Assembly (NCBI GenBank): GCA_030248195.1
Contig: JASAND010019988.1
Span: forward strand, 108,499-172,498
DNA: 64,000 bases
From: Trissonchulus latispiculum
Taxonomy: Eukaryota > Nematoda > Enoplea > Enoplida > Ironidae
Direction of reading: 5' to 3'
The translations under genes and the position numbers were made by a program. This document shows positions 10,411 to 21,889 of this stretch, in pieces (the first letter of the stretch is position 1; each line of letters begins with the position of its first letter). The notes beneath the pieces are model-generated. The model was not told the DNA's origin. It worked only from the letters and a program-made list of their open reading frames with translations, and searched no databases.

Positions 10411-10753
10411 AGTGTGACAGCAGGCAGGCTCTTTGTTATCAGCTCGAGAACCATGCTCTGCCTGCACGCTAACGCAACCCCTCACCATAAACAAATACTT
10501 AGTGATCCCCCACAAATCAGACCCTTGTTGGTTGACCCCCCCCCCAAATCAGACCATAGTGGAATGAGCCCTCCCTCACAAATCAGACCTTGTGATCTTC
10601 ACTAGGGTCTGACTTGTGAGGGAGGGGTGGGTGGCTAGGGTCTGATTTGTAGAGGAGGGTCACGTCACTAGGTGCTCGTTTATGGTGGGGGGAGGTAGGC
10701 CTGCAGAAAATGATTCTCGTGCTAATAGCAGAGAGCCTGCCTGTTGTCACACT
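10411..10753. mobile_element. MITE-like fold-back element
   Basis: Terminal inverted repeats AGTGTGACA-CAGGCAGGCTCT lie at 10,411-10,432 and 10,732-10,753. The interior is also largely self-complementary: CAAATCAGACC-type units on the left face GGTCTGA-TTGTGAGG units on the right, along with ACTAGGGTCTGA blocks. No gene is present, and I did not find a clear target-site duplication. Confidence 0.7.
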
Positions 10754-13700
10754 TTTATCAATGTACGTATGAGCTACTTTTACCTGTTATCTAGCAAATG
10801 AAAGCTAAACAAGATTCAGTTCAGATCGCTCTATTAATTAAGTTACTGCGTTTTCTACCACTTGTTTACGGGTGGAGTTTTTTACTCTTGCAAAAAAATT
10901 ATTTATATTTGAGTTTTTGCTCGAGAAGCTCTTTCAGTAAAGATATTAGATTCATCTCCTGATCCAAACTGCAACTGGATTACACTCACAATATTCAGTG
11001 TTAAAGAAAGGTTATTTTCCTTCTGTAGGGGATTTAGTTTTCACTTTTATGAGCATTTTCAATAAATTTTCTTTCCTTTCACCTTCATTCCCGTGGAAAA
11101 ATTGTTTTTGTAGTGTTATTTTTTAATGTTCTTTAAAGTGAACCATTTCATCACGCCAGAGAGTCACTAAGGTGATTTTCCGATGTTTCTCATTCTTCAA
11201 CCCCCCAGCCGAACCCACTGAAACATGTCCAACATATGTCTATGTTTATTGTTACTCTGATTACCCTTGACTGCTCAAATTGCAAAGTTTAAACTTTGAA
11301 GCAATTTGATGATTTAGTTTGCACTCAACAGCTGTTAGACTTAAAACTTGTTGTTTATTTCCCGTCCACCTGTCGCCGACTGGCCAGCCCTGCGGACTGT
11401 ATAACTCATTTGAAAAAGGGTATTTGGAGGATAGAAATTTTAAAATTTCCTACATTTTCTACCATTTTCTCAATTCTAAAACTTCCATCGCACCCTCTGT
11501 TAGAGTTTGGCAATTGTCGTGCAGTCACAGCCTTCTGCCGCTAAAACTAGGCCTCGGCCTAAATCCTCACCCGAACGTTTTTACACGCCCAGATGCGTCT
11601 ATAGAAAATTGTAGGATAGTTTTGGAAAACGTTTTACAGTAGGTAGGTACTGTATACAGTGTAACTATGTCACTACAGTGATATTAAAATCTACTGTCGG
11701 GGATTTGCTGCAGCGTACAGTGTTTGCAACGGCTGCCCGGTTTCTGAATATATATTAAATGACCCAGAAAATTTAAGACTTTCTTAAGACATTGCTGTAG
11801 TATAAATGGTAGTTTGCTTTTAAAATGGCCCCCATTCGGTGGGGAACTAGTTTTCTGTTCAAGATTTTTATTCCTAATGCCAAAATTGTCATAATATTTC
11901 GACAACGCGCAAATTTTAGGGCTTCTTTTCAGAATTTTCCTTGGCATGGGCTGGTCGTTCGTTCTTGACAATAGTTGGTGGTGGTGACTGTGTACAGTGC
12001 TTACTGTAACTTTACTATAAAATTCCTTGATAACTAAACAGTTTGTTAATTTAAATTATTTAATCTGCAGCATTTTTCAGATATCAAAATCACAATTGTT
12101 TTAAACTGCCTGTAGTAACATTGAAGGTCACTGTTTTGAACCGGTTTTTGTTGACTTTTTTGGTTGCCACCTGCAAGAAAGGTCAATTGTGTGTCTCAGC
12201 GAAAAAGGTTGATAAATTAGGTTCAAATTTAAAATCGGTTTTTATGTGTTCTGAATCAGAGTTAAAACTGTCTTAACAGAATTGATAGTGTGATTGTAAG
12301 TAACAACGCCGAAAACCTTCTTTGGTGTGTAGAGAGAGATTACTCAACTCTTAGAGAGGGCGTGAACTTGCCTGATTTCAACTACTCGATCATACAATGC
12401 AGTTTGGTTAAGCTCAGTTTTGATTAAGGTTGAGATTTCATACACGTTAAATGCTGGTTGGACGTGACTCAGCTCAGAACCTTCTGTGGTCGCGTTCAGT
12501 ATACAAAACATTGTTAAATTGAGAAACTCGGCAAAAGCGAGAAAGACTGCCAACTTGCTTTTATAAAAAAGCTAGCTTTTTCAAATTGATTTTGTGAATT
12601 CTGATTTTTTTGTTGATTGACGGGCATTGGGCAACGAAGAGTGGAATTTCGAATATGCATTCTTTGTTTGGTTTAGGAGACAACATACAACAGCCTCACT
12701 TTATTTGCTGCAATGCGCTTATATGATAGACTTTTCACCAACAGATAAGTGATCCAAAAATGCTTGATAGTGCAGATTGATTGGCTGGGTTTAGTCATTA
12801 AATATTTTTTCAATTGACTAGCTAAAAAAATTCCCAGCTTATCATCAGTTACAATGGTTCTCGATCTTTTACAGCAGCTTTCATTCAGAAAAACTTTCAC
12901 ACAGCTAAAGTTTCACTAGTGCTTTTACTGACAAAGATATGAATCAGACACATCAGGACCAAGGCTGGGCGGGTCCTTAGATTGATGAAGTGAAACAGCG
13001 AAATTTAATCCTTTCGGGTTCGCTAAGGTAGGAAATGTGAGTCACTCACACAGAAGTAACCTTATAGCAACTGATATATAAGCCACGATAAAAGCAATAT
13101 TTTACATTTCTAGTAACTTCTGTTTCTTTTCACTTTGTCGGCAAACTAAAAGTTGCACTAGGTAGGCAAGGCGGATTTTAAACTTACTAAGAGTTGTTTT
13201 TTGTTGTGAGATAAAGTGAATGTGGTTTTTCTAAAAGGTTAGGCTCACGGTTTGTCGCGACAATGCAAGCAGACACGCATAATGATTATGGTTTAAAGCA
13301 CCCGATTTTAAAACGGTATATATTTGGAATAAGGCACAGTATTTTATTAAGCACAAAATAACTTTAATAAATAAGTTGAGGCCACATGGGATATTTTCAT
13401 TCTTCTAATCCTGTCTATTATATCTGCTTTAATTACTACTTTTATTTATTTCAGGCACATATTGTACATATTATTTTATTCGCCAGCACCGGTTATATGA
13501 ATTTCTGATATTTACATTATTTCATTTTGACCCCTTCTAATTGAAGGCTTTACAGTCGAGGCGCTGAAATTTTCTTTGGTTATCTAGCTGTATGATTGCA
13601 TTCAATTTTCATAAAGCTAGGTTACCAAAGCTAAGAACAGCGCCTTTGCGACATTTGACTACAAGCGACATTCTATGACTACGACAGGATCGAATTAAGC

Positions 13701-14318
13701 CTCCGTATAATTTACTCTTGATATTCACAGTAATTAAAGTTATCCTCAGTTCTTACCCAGACCAGATCACCGAACAGGTTTACTGCTTGTAGCCGTCGGA
13801 AAACGATTTTGTAGTCAAAGGATTGGAATTAAACCAGTAAGTTAATAGTGATAATTAATTTATCAATAATTCTGGTTTGTGACCAGACGTGTATCAGACC
13901 AATATATATTAGGAGGAGGGCTGGAAATTTTGATTGAAGTTCTGTTTTTTTCAGCAAATTTTAACAAAAACCAACTTGGGTGTGAGCGATCATTATTGGT
14001 ACCCGCCCACTCTAACAATCGGCTGCACCAAATATGGTTAACTTCTAACTAATTCTAATACTTCTAACTAATTCTAACCACCTGCTTAATGGAAGGTGGC
14101 AGCGATTTTAGAAGATAAGTTAACCGCTTTAGCATCATTTGTTTTTGTAAAGGAAAACTTTGAACTTAGGCTTTTTAAGAGTTAGGTTTTGTCATTATTT
14201 CGGACTCAACTTAATAAGGCATTTATTGAGTAAATAGAATATTTCGTGAACATATTAGTAGATGTTGATACTTTTGATTTAGCTGATGCCTTATGCATTA
14301 TTCAACACAAATATTCAT
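10754..14318. other. Non-coding stretch, no gene seen
   Basis: About 3.5 kb of AT-rich DNA has only short frames without domain signals. I see no tRNA, no long inverted repeat and no tandem array beyond short A/T runs. It could be intergenic or intronic. Confidence 0.5.
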
Positions 14319-14806
14319 TTTGGATCTCTTTAACTATCCCCCCAAAAAGACCCAATTTAACTATTCCTCCCCCCAAATTGAAACTGTAGTAACGTGTAAG
14401 TAACGCAAGTGTAGTATACACAAATGGAACTGACAACAAATGCTTCTAATCAATTTGTAACCTTTAAGTTTTCAAAAAATGTTTAAAAAGATGTAAATTT
14501 TAAAAATCTTGAATTTAAAAATATTTAATGTTTAACTTTCTTGAATTATTTAAGTTAGCATCAGTTCATTGTACATGCTAAATTTAAAAATTAGCTTGAG
14601 CTAATAAATGATGTTAAAATAAATATTTTTAATTTGAACACAAAGAACTGAAAGATTATTTTATTTTTCATTCAGAATAGGTTAGAATCACCCAGATAAC
14701 TTCTATCACCTTTATTTTAACCTTTGAATACATCTTAACACATTAGAACCCAATTTAACTATTCCCCCCCCCAAACGAGTTTGGGGGGGAATAGTTAAAG
14801 AGAACT
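14319..14806. mobile_element. TIR-bounded non-autonomous element (C-run/G-run ends)
   Basis: The left end reads GGATCTCTTTAACTATCCCCCC and the right end GGGGGGGAATAGTTAAAGAGA, an inverted pair. Next to the right end is a second inner copy of AACTATTCCCCCCCCC. The 3' 200 bases recur at 20,728-20,905 in the same orientation (AATTTGAACACAAAGAACTG, then TTTATTCAGAATAG and AATAGTTAAAGAGATCC). It carries no coding sequence. Confidence 0.6.
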
Positions 14807-15445
14807 TCATTTTAACCCTTTTATGCCATTTAGCACAAGTGGTAATTTTTGGCATCATATTTTTTGGGACAGGGTCCAGTTGCCGGTTGGCAATCTGGGC
14901 ATTTGCTCCTTTTATCTTTAACACGTCCACCCCATTTGCGAGAATATTTCGACACTTGCTTGAAAAATCTAGTTTCTATTGCATTCCGCCGGCTAAGGAA
15001 ATTTTGATGATTTCAAGCCCTGTTCGAGCGCTGCATTCAAGCAAATCCAGAGCCGGCTGTAGTTCGTCGGCAGAAACGTCGTCCCACCAGGTGATGCGGG
15101 AAGTTACGCGCACTAAAATAACGCATAGTTGATCCTGTATCTGAATCAAGTCTTGCAGCTATTGGATTTTTGCAATGAAAATTTAACAAAACTTCGTACT
15201 TTGTCCGACGGCCTCTAACTTTTCCTGAGTGCACCAGGGACCCTTCAATGCTTACATATAAAATGTAGAGCAACTAATTCTCTATAGATTGGTGGCAGTC
15301 TCATTTCTCTACTTGGTCTCAGTAAAAATGGCAGCCAAAAATGTAAAATTGGTCATTTTGAGCCGATTTTCCCGAGAAGTCTTGGGCAGAAGAGGGTTAA
15401 TCTGAAGTCAACTTCGGAGTTCAGGAAGGTTTGTCGGTTCGTTTC

Positions 15446-16482
15446 AATTTTAGGGCGTGCATAAAACACGGCCCCGGCCCGGTACATAAAACACGGCCCC
15501 GGCTCCGGCCCCGGCCCGGGTGCATAAAACACGGCCCCGGCCCCGGCCCTGGCCCCGGCCCCACATAAAACACGGCCCCATTACGGCCCCGTGCATAAAA
15601 CACGGCCCCGTCACGGCCCCATACATAAAACACGGCCCCGTCACGGCCCATCAAAAAATCATGTTTTTGACTAATGGGACTAAATATAACCAATTCAGCA
15701 TCTCCTAATCTATCAAATTAAATTGTTTAAATGTTTAGTCTTTGGGTTTGAAAAATCGAATTTTGAATTGAAAATATTATCTTTGAACCACCTTTTTTAA
15801 ATTTTTGTATCTTGGTAAACCTACAAATAACAAACTTTATGTAATTCAGTTATTAAATGTGTAAATTAACTTAAATTGTGTAAATGTGTTTATGTGTAAA
15901 TTTATTTTTAAATTTAACTTAAGTAAAACTTTTTTGTGAAATTTTAGAATTTACAAATTTTCATCACCTTTAAAATTAACTTATTAACGAAACTACATAT
16001 GACCAAATGTTGTGCATAAACACATTTAGACAATTTAATTTAATTTACACATTTAATAACTGCATAACATAAAGATAACATAAATGTTTACCAAGATACA
16101 AAAACTTAAAAAAGGTGGTTCAAAGATAATATTTTCAATTCAAAATTGGATTTTTCAAACTCAAAGACTATAACATTTAAACAATTTAATTTGATAGATT
16201 AGGAGATACTGAATTGGTTATATTTAGTCCCATTAGTCAAAAACATGATTTTTTGATGGGGCCGTGACGGGGCCGTGTTTTATGTATGGGGCCGTGACGG
16301 GGCCGTGTTTTATGCACGGGGCCGTAATGGGGCCGTGTTTTATGCACGGGGCCGTAATGGGGCCTTGTTTTATGTGGGGCCGAGGCCGGGGCCGGGGCCG
16401 TGTGTTATGCACCCGGGCCGGGGCCGGGGCCGGAGCCGGGGCCGTGTTTTATGTACCGAGCATTTATGCACACCCCAATTTT
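15446..16482. repeat. 1-kb perfect-style palindrome with GC-rich tandem arms
   Basis: Two arms of about 500 bases are inverted copies around a centre near 15,965. Each arm has an outer part made of 15-30 bp units with CATAAAACACGGCCCC (left) or GGGGCCGTGTTTTATG (right), and an inner AT-rich part (for example GATAATATTTTCAATTCAAA against its complement). Outer edges AATTTTAGGGCGTGCATA and TATGCACACCCCAATTTT match. Open frames in the GC arms only translate the repeat unit and are not genes. The structure would form a very stable hairpin. Confidence 0.85.
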
Positions 16483-17131
16483 AGACATGGCAAGTTTGGG
16501 CTGTGACGGATGCTTAATTAATTCGTCGGCACTGCATTCCTTGGGTCCCGTTGATCAGCCTACCGCGATTTATGTAGATGGAATTTTCACACTAAGGGTA
16601 TAAGCAATACAGGATAGAAGATAAAGTCACACTAGTTAATTTTAACACTAGTTATCAACTTAATCTCTTTTTTTAAATTTAATCTTGGCCAACAAGAACT
16701 AAAGTTCCTGATTCTTTCTATTGAAGTAAATACTTTATAAATTTCATTTTTGTTTTAAAGGATGTCTCTGATTGAGCGTGGTAGCAGACATGGAGGGTGA
16801 AAAAGGATCCTCTGTGTTTGTTTCTGCGTATCAATCAGGGATAAATTCTAGTTTATTACTTACATACGATTACTTTAAATACTCTGACTGGTTTTCCAAC
16901 TTTCCTGTCTGAGTAATCGGCCTGCCCTCCGACTCCTTTTTCCAGCCTTTCCTTTTTTCTTTTGCCCTTCCAAAGGTGTATAGGCCTCAATAGGCCCATA
17001 TATAGGCCTCAATGAGTGCCTGACAAATGCGGAGTTTGACAAAAAACTTCAGCTAAAATATAATTAGCTTGCTAGCTAAAATAGCTTGCTAGCTAAAATA
17101 TAATTAAAATGTAATATTTTAGTCAGATTCC
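16483..17131. other. Non-coding stretch, no gene seen
   Basis: No coding features are visible. A TATAGGCCTCAAT-type short repetition lies near 16,978-17,012 and a TAGCTTGCTAGCTAAAATA duplication near 17,065-17,100. Confidence 0.45.
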
Positions 17132-17347
17132 CCGTTGCACCAAGTTAGGTAGATTTTCGTTATGACTTAAACCAATCAGTATTTTCCCCAGATGCGTTGT
17201 AGCAAATCAAGTTCATGCTAATATCACATAAGCTTCACTTCAGTTGGATTTTATTTAGATTTTAATCAGATGTTAGTCAAAAGTTAGTAAAATGTTAATC
17301 TTAGCCCTGACTAGAATTAAAGTCTAACTTTTCATTTGGTGCAACGG
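17132..17347. mobile_element. Small MITE with CCGTTGCACCAA ends
   Basis: CCGTTGCACCAA at 17,132-17,143 faces TTGGTGCAACGG at 17,336-17,347 as a perfect 12-bp inverted pair. The interior has inverted GTTAG/CTAAC-type motifs and no reading frame. The terminal word is close to that of the element at 42,452-43,092 (GATTGCACCAA), so both may belong to one superfamily. Confidence 0.65.
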
Positions 17348-18507
17348 AAAATGGCCTTAATTAGAACGTCATTACAAATTAGTCTTATTATAGATGTTAA
17401 TCAGATTTTGTGAAACCAGCCGTAAATCCCCCACGTTAGGGAAACCGGATAGGGAAGATTAGTATCTAAGCCTGGGATGAGAGTTCAGTTGGTGACTCAA
17501 TGGTGCAGTGGTCAGCACAGCTGACTTGAGATCCTAAGGACAAGGCTCTTCAAATACTTTGATCACATCTATTCTAACCAAGCTTAGGCCTACATTTACT
17601 ATAACAATTAAAATTTAGATAAAGGTTTCAGTTTTTCTGAAATTCTTTAACATTTTTGCGTTTGGACGTTACATATTGCTACTACAAAGCGAGGTCTTAT
17701 CTTATCGCCAACAGCCATCTTCAGCAGTTTGAAACGGGATTTTGCAAATTCATCTAAGCCATTTAGGCATGATAAGAATTACTAAGTCGGATCATCCAAA
17801 AAAAGTGCATTTCGAACAGGAAAATTTAGAGTGGTATCATCAGCAAGCAAATGTGACATCTTGTCTTTATAGCAAAATATTGCCAAGTCTATGGTAATCT
17901 CGATCGATCTTTCGTTCAGATGAGCTAGGTATCTGCAATAGTAGGTCAGCGAACTATTAGATTTTTCAAATTCTCTTATGAGACTTCCTTAACGTTTCAG
18001 TGCTTGTAGCACGTCGACTTTGGTTCAAAAAATGCCTTAATGGTCTTAACCCTGACCTTCAGTGGGTCGTGGGTCAGAGGTCCGTGGGTCGCGAGTATAC
18101 TTGTATTAAACATTTTCCATATGTGTTTTTGAGTATCATTTTTGTTTATTTTTATTTCTTTTGTTACGTGCAGCATGATTCTGTTAGGCAGAAATTTGTT
18201 ATTTTAGTGTGAATTTTGTGAACGTCTGAGAAAGTTCTCGATAAATTAATCCAATAGAAGACTTTGAAAAACTGGTGACATTGAAAGCAGAGCTGACAAA
18301 CCTGCCTAATACAATACAGTAAATTTAAATTTAAATATAATTATTGGCATGATCTGCAGCACAACCTGTGGGTCTGTTCATGATGTAGATAGCAAGTCAG
18401 TAAAAATGGTTATCTGCCAGTATAAACTGTATATTCATTTTCAGTTTGAGTAAGTAATTCCAATTACAGGAAAGGAAAACAAAGGATTCGGATAAATGTA
18501 AAAATAT

Positions 18508-19360
18508 CTATTTTGTAAGAATGTAGACTACAATAATTGGGTATAGATTAAGGTTAAAACCAGCACGTCCACAGGTATTTAGGGAAACGGTAGTTGCTTC
18601 AACTGTGGACGAGGGATTTTCTGCGGATAGGCCAAGGCTGATCTGTTTCGAGCCTCTTCTTCCCACTACGTTCATGTTGTGCTCGATGTTGTATCTCTCC
18701 GAAAACCATTCAGGCATATTAATGCGCATTTCCATGCGTACATACTTCAACTAAAGTCTGCTCAGGCGGGTAAAGGTACGTCTCCGTTTGATAGGATTCG
18801 TTGTACCACACCACGGGATCAGAGAGATCCGATATACATGTGGATATACTGTAGTTGAAATAGGTACGGTTGATCCGATAACTGAACGTGATGCTTTCCT
18901 TGGTTATCGTAATGTCCTCTGAGGGGCCGGCCGGGCTGCTACTGCAGTCATCCTCCCAGCAGCTGTAGAAGAAGAAACAGGTTTCATTGTTGCCGTCCGC
19001 TGTCTGAAAACAGCCAAGCTGGAGCTGATCATACTGAAATCCCATTTCTTCGGTTAAAATAAACTTTGAAAAAAATTCCCCAACTTGCGTTGCGTTGACT
19101 GCTAAACTCTGTGTGGTTTTCCAGTCTTCAGAAACTCTGCACATTGTCAATGCCCCGATGTCACAGCACACATCAATCCCGAACCCTACATACCGAGACT
19201 CGATTTCTGTATTTTCTGGGAATGCCCAGGCTTTACTTGCCCAATACACAAAAGCATCTTCATTGAATGTCTCAATAAAGCACTTGGGTTTGCCACTGCT
19301 TGTCTGCGATATCCAAACCAGTACGGCAAATACTAATACAGTTGTTTTCCGTGCAGACAT
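18508..19360 (-). pseudogene. Secreted/surface glycoprotein paralogue A, frameshifted
   Basis: The minus strand starts at ATG 19,360 with a signal peptide (TTVLVFAVLVWISQTSSG) and continues 213 codons to a stop near 18,719. The protein continues in another frame at about 18,750-18,508, with NMPEWFSERYNIEHNMN and a hydrophobic C-terminus (YPIIVVYIL) suitable for a GPI signal or tail anchor. The intact gene at 36,103-36,972 has the same order in one frame (NMPQWFAEKYNVKHNMN), so a one-base indel near 18,740-18,750 has split this copy. Shared landmarks are a CC pair, LGCF, CFFFYxC followed by CSSSPAGPSE, a SYR-x5-YFNY motif and NESYQ. Several N-glycosylation sites are present. I do not recognise the family. 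No intron is seen. Confidence 0.75.
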
Positions 19361-19373
19361 TGATAATCACTTA

Positions 19374-19970
19374 GGGCCTTTTCGCGAATAAGAATAGAGT
19401 AGAGTAGAGCTAAAATGAACTCTTTTAACCCTTTTCATGAATGCGCAGGGTTAAATTTAACTCTGCCTGTTTTTAACTCTTTTAACTCTGCAGGGTTAAA
19501 AATCAAAGAGTTAAAAAACTAAAACTGGCGGAGTTAAAATTAACTCTGTGCACTCGCGAAAAGAGTTAAACGAGTTAAAACTGGGACAGTTAAAATTAAC
19601 GTTTGAATCATATTTCAAATCATATTTGAAGCGTTATTACGAGCGTAGAACGCGCCAATAATAATGTACATCAAACAAGATTTTAACTAGTTTAACCCGC
19701 GTGCTGAGACGCGGGTTAAAATTCAATATAAAATAGCGCTAGCGAGTTAAAAGAATTAAATTTAACCCATTCATGAAAAGGGTAGAGTTAAATTTAACTC
19801 TGCAGTTTTTTTAACTCTACGTGTCATTCACGAAAAGAGTAGAGTCAAAAGAGTTAATTTTAACTCTTTTCACGAATGACCTAAGAGTTAAAAATTTTAA
19901 CTCTGCTTAACCCATTCGCGAAAAGGTTCGAGTTAATTTTAACACTTTCAACCCATTCGCGAAAAGGCCC
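19374..19970. mobile_element. Harbinger-like MITE built from GAGTTAAA motifs
   Basis: Inverted ends GGGCCTTTTCGCGAAT and ATTCGCGAAAAGGCCC are flanked by direct TTA on both sides (19,371-19,373 and 19,971-19,973), the target size typical of PIF/Harbinger elements. Nearly the whole interior consists of GAGTTAAA/TTTAACTC words in both orientations, often next to GCGAAAAG or CATGAAAAG. It has no coding capacity. It inserted just upstream of the start of the gene at 18,508-19,360. Confidence 0.75.
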
Positions 19971-20246
19971 TTAGAAAGGTTCCAGCATCAAATGTATACA
20001 AGAATTTTTGACCTGGGAATAAGCAAATAACCTATTGCTTATTTACAGGTGCTTTTCTCTGCATAAATATAATATAATTATCTCAGAGCTTATATTTAAT
20101 TAAATTGATTAACTGACTACAATGACAGACTGACGACTTTGAAGTCTCAATTGTCATCGTTCCAAATTTAAAGAAATAACAAATTAATATTCCCTTTCTG
20201 AGCAATAGTCAGTAATTTATATCACATAACGTAAAACTCCTAATTA

Positions 20247-20248
20247 TG

Positions 20249-20309
<61 letters not shown>

Positions 20310-20335
20310 TATTATATTATTATTATTATTATTAT
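20247..20335. repeat. (ATT)n microsatellite
   Basis: About 90 bases of nearly uninterrupted ATT units are followed by ATATT interruptions. Confidence 0.95.
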
Positions 20336-20727
20336 ATCATCTGATATCAGGGAAGCCAAATTTAGTATTCGGGCCAACAGTGCTAGGCATTTAAGATTTT
20401 TGGATTTTTTTAAGTTTTTGTAATTTAATTAATTAATTTGTCTGTCTCATTTGTCTAATTTAATCTGTAATTTATGATTTAATCGCCTTCTCCAATTAAC
20501 CTGTAATGAATGATATGTAAAATATATATACACCTTTTTGCACTACACAGGAAATTGAGTGTTTTATTTATGATGGGTAGCCTATCAAAATGTCTATATA
20601 ATTGTCAGTTAGCGCTGACGTTATTGGTGGCGCTGCTTGTCTCCTTTTCCGGAAGTACCCTGACACTTCCAGTCTTATGTCAACATTCTGGTCCAAGCCC
20701 GGTCCTTATAGCTGCATGTCCTCTTGA

Positions 20728-20905
20728 ATAATAAATGATTTTAAAATATTTTTAATTTGAACACAAAGAACTGGAATATTATTTTATTTATTCAGAATAG
20801 ATCAACCATATAACATCTAATCACCTTTATTTCAACCTTTAAATACATTTGAAGACATATGACCCCAAATTAACTATTGGGGAAAAATAGTTAAAGAGAT
20901 CCTTG
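20728..20905. repeat. Partial copy of the element at 14,319-14,806
   Basis: This is about 180 bases with the same order of motifs as 14,604-14,806: AATTTGAACACAAAGAACTG, TTTATTCAGAATAG, TCACCTTTATTT-AACCTTT, and the terminal AATAGTTAAAGAGATCC. The 5' part is missing. Confidence 0.65.
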
Positions 20906-21889
20906 ATAAAGATAAAGAGAACTTTATAAAAATGGATAATTTTATAAAAATTATGAAATTTGATAGTTTTGTTTTTGTACACACAAAATTAAAGTACAAT
21001 CAACAAACCATTACAGTACTGTAACAAGGAACGCACCAGAGTTATACGGTAGAAGTATTAGAAAAGGAGAATTGATTGGGTAGAAATCATGCTGAGTTAA
21101 GTGGCTAATAGTTCTCCCAAATGCCAACACTAAAATGTGGGAGAAACGACACACAGCCCAAATCTCCGGGTCAGGAAATTGTGACCCGGTACCGCCTCTC
21201 AAATTCATATCACCAATGCTAAAGTTTGCATCAGCAAGTGCTTCACAAATGTGCCAGGAACACACCGGAATTATTTTCCCTTTTAGGGGCTACAACTTGT
21301 TGATTATATACTACCAACAGATGCACTTTCGTGGTAGGCTGTAAATGTGTTATATGCACATTGGAAGCAGTCATCAAATGAGTAATAGATGTAATTAATC
21401 TTGAACAAGTTGGCCCAAAAAGGGGCAATATTCCTTCGTAGTCCTGTACGAATTTCAACAGAAAATGTTGAAAATTCGTTCGTAATACTATATATTTTCC
21501 TAGTTGTTTGTATGTCATGTGTAATGAAATTACTGTTTTTATCACTGTAATTGTTGTTTCATTCAATAAAAAGGTGTTTTGCGTCCTTACAGCCTCACCT
21601 AGCAACCAGGAATAGGCTATTAAAACCAGTATCAGGTGGCCTAAGTAAAGAATAATCTAGGCCCTACTAGGAAATCTACCAAAAAAGTGAATCCAGTGAG
21701 TTATTCATTGGTTCTCTTGAAGATCTCATGGCCAGTCCAGTTATCTATGCCAGGTAATTGTATATAGAAACAAGCCTTATCTGCAACAGTCGATTATAAC
21801 CTGTACCTGTATTATGTGTCTGTCAGAACTGCCAGAATTGCCTTAAAAACCTCAACAATTCAATTAATTAACAGGGCTTAACTAAGGTA
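20906..21889. other. Non-coding stretch, no gene seen
   Basis: Short frames on both strands have no domain signals. There are paired words such as TGTGCCAGGAACACACC near 21,250 and GGAACGCACCAGAGTTATACG near 21,028, suggesting an old local duplication. Nothing else is supported. Confidence 0.4.

Noticed and set aside
14712..15273. Overlapping frames near 14.7-15.3 kb
   Set aside because: No domain motif; translations across them contain frequent stops and no family resemblance.
15421..16603. Several overlapping 60-90-codon frames with repeated GPCFM and GAVF residues
   Set aside because: They are translations of the GC-rich tandem arms of the palindrome and occur on both strands.
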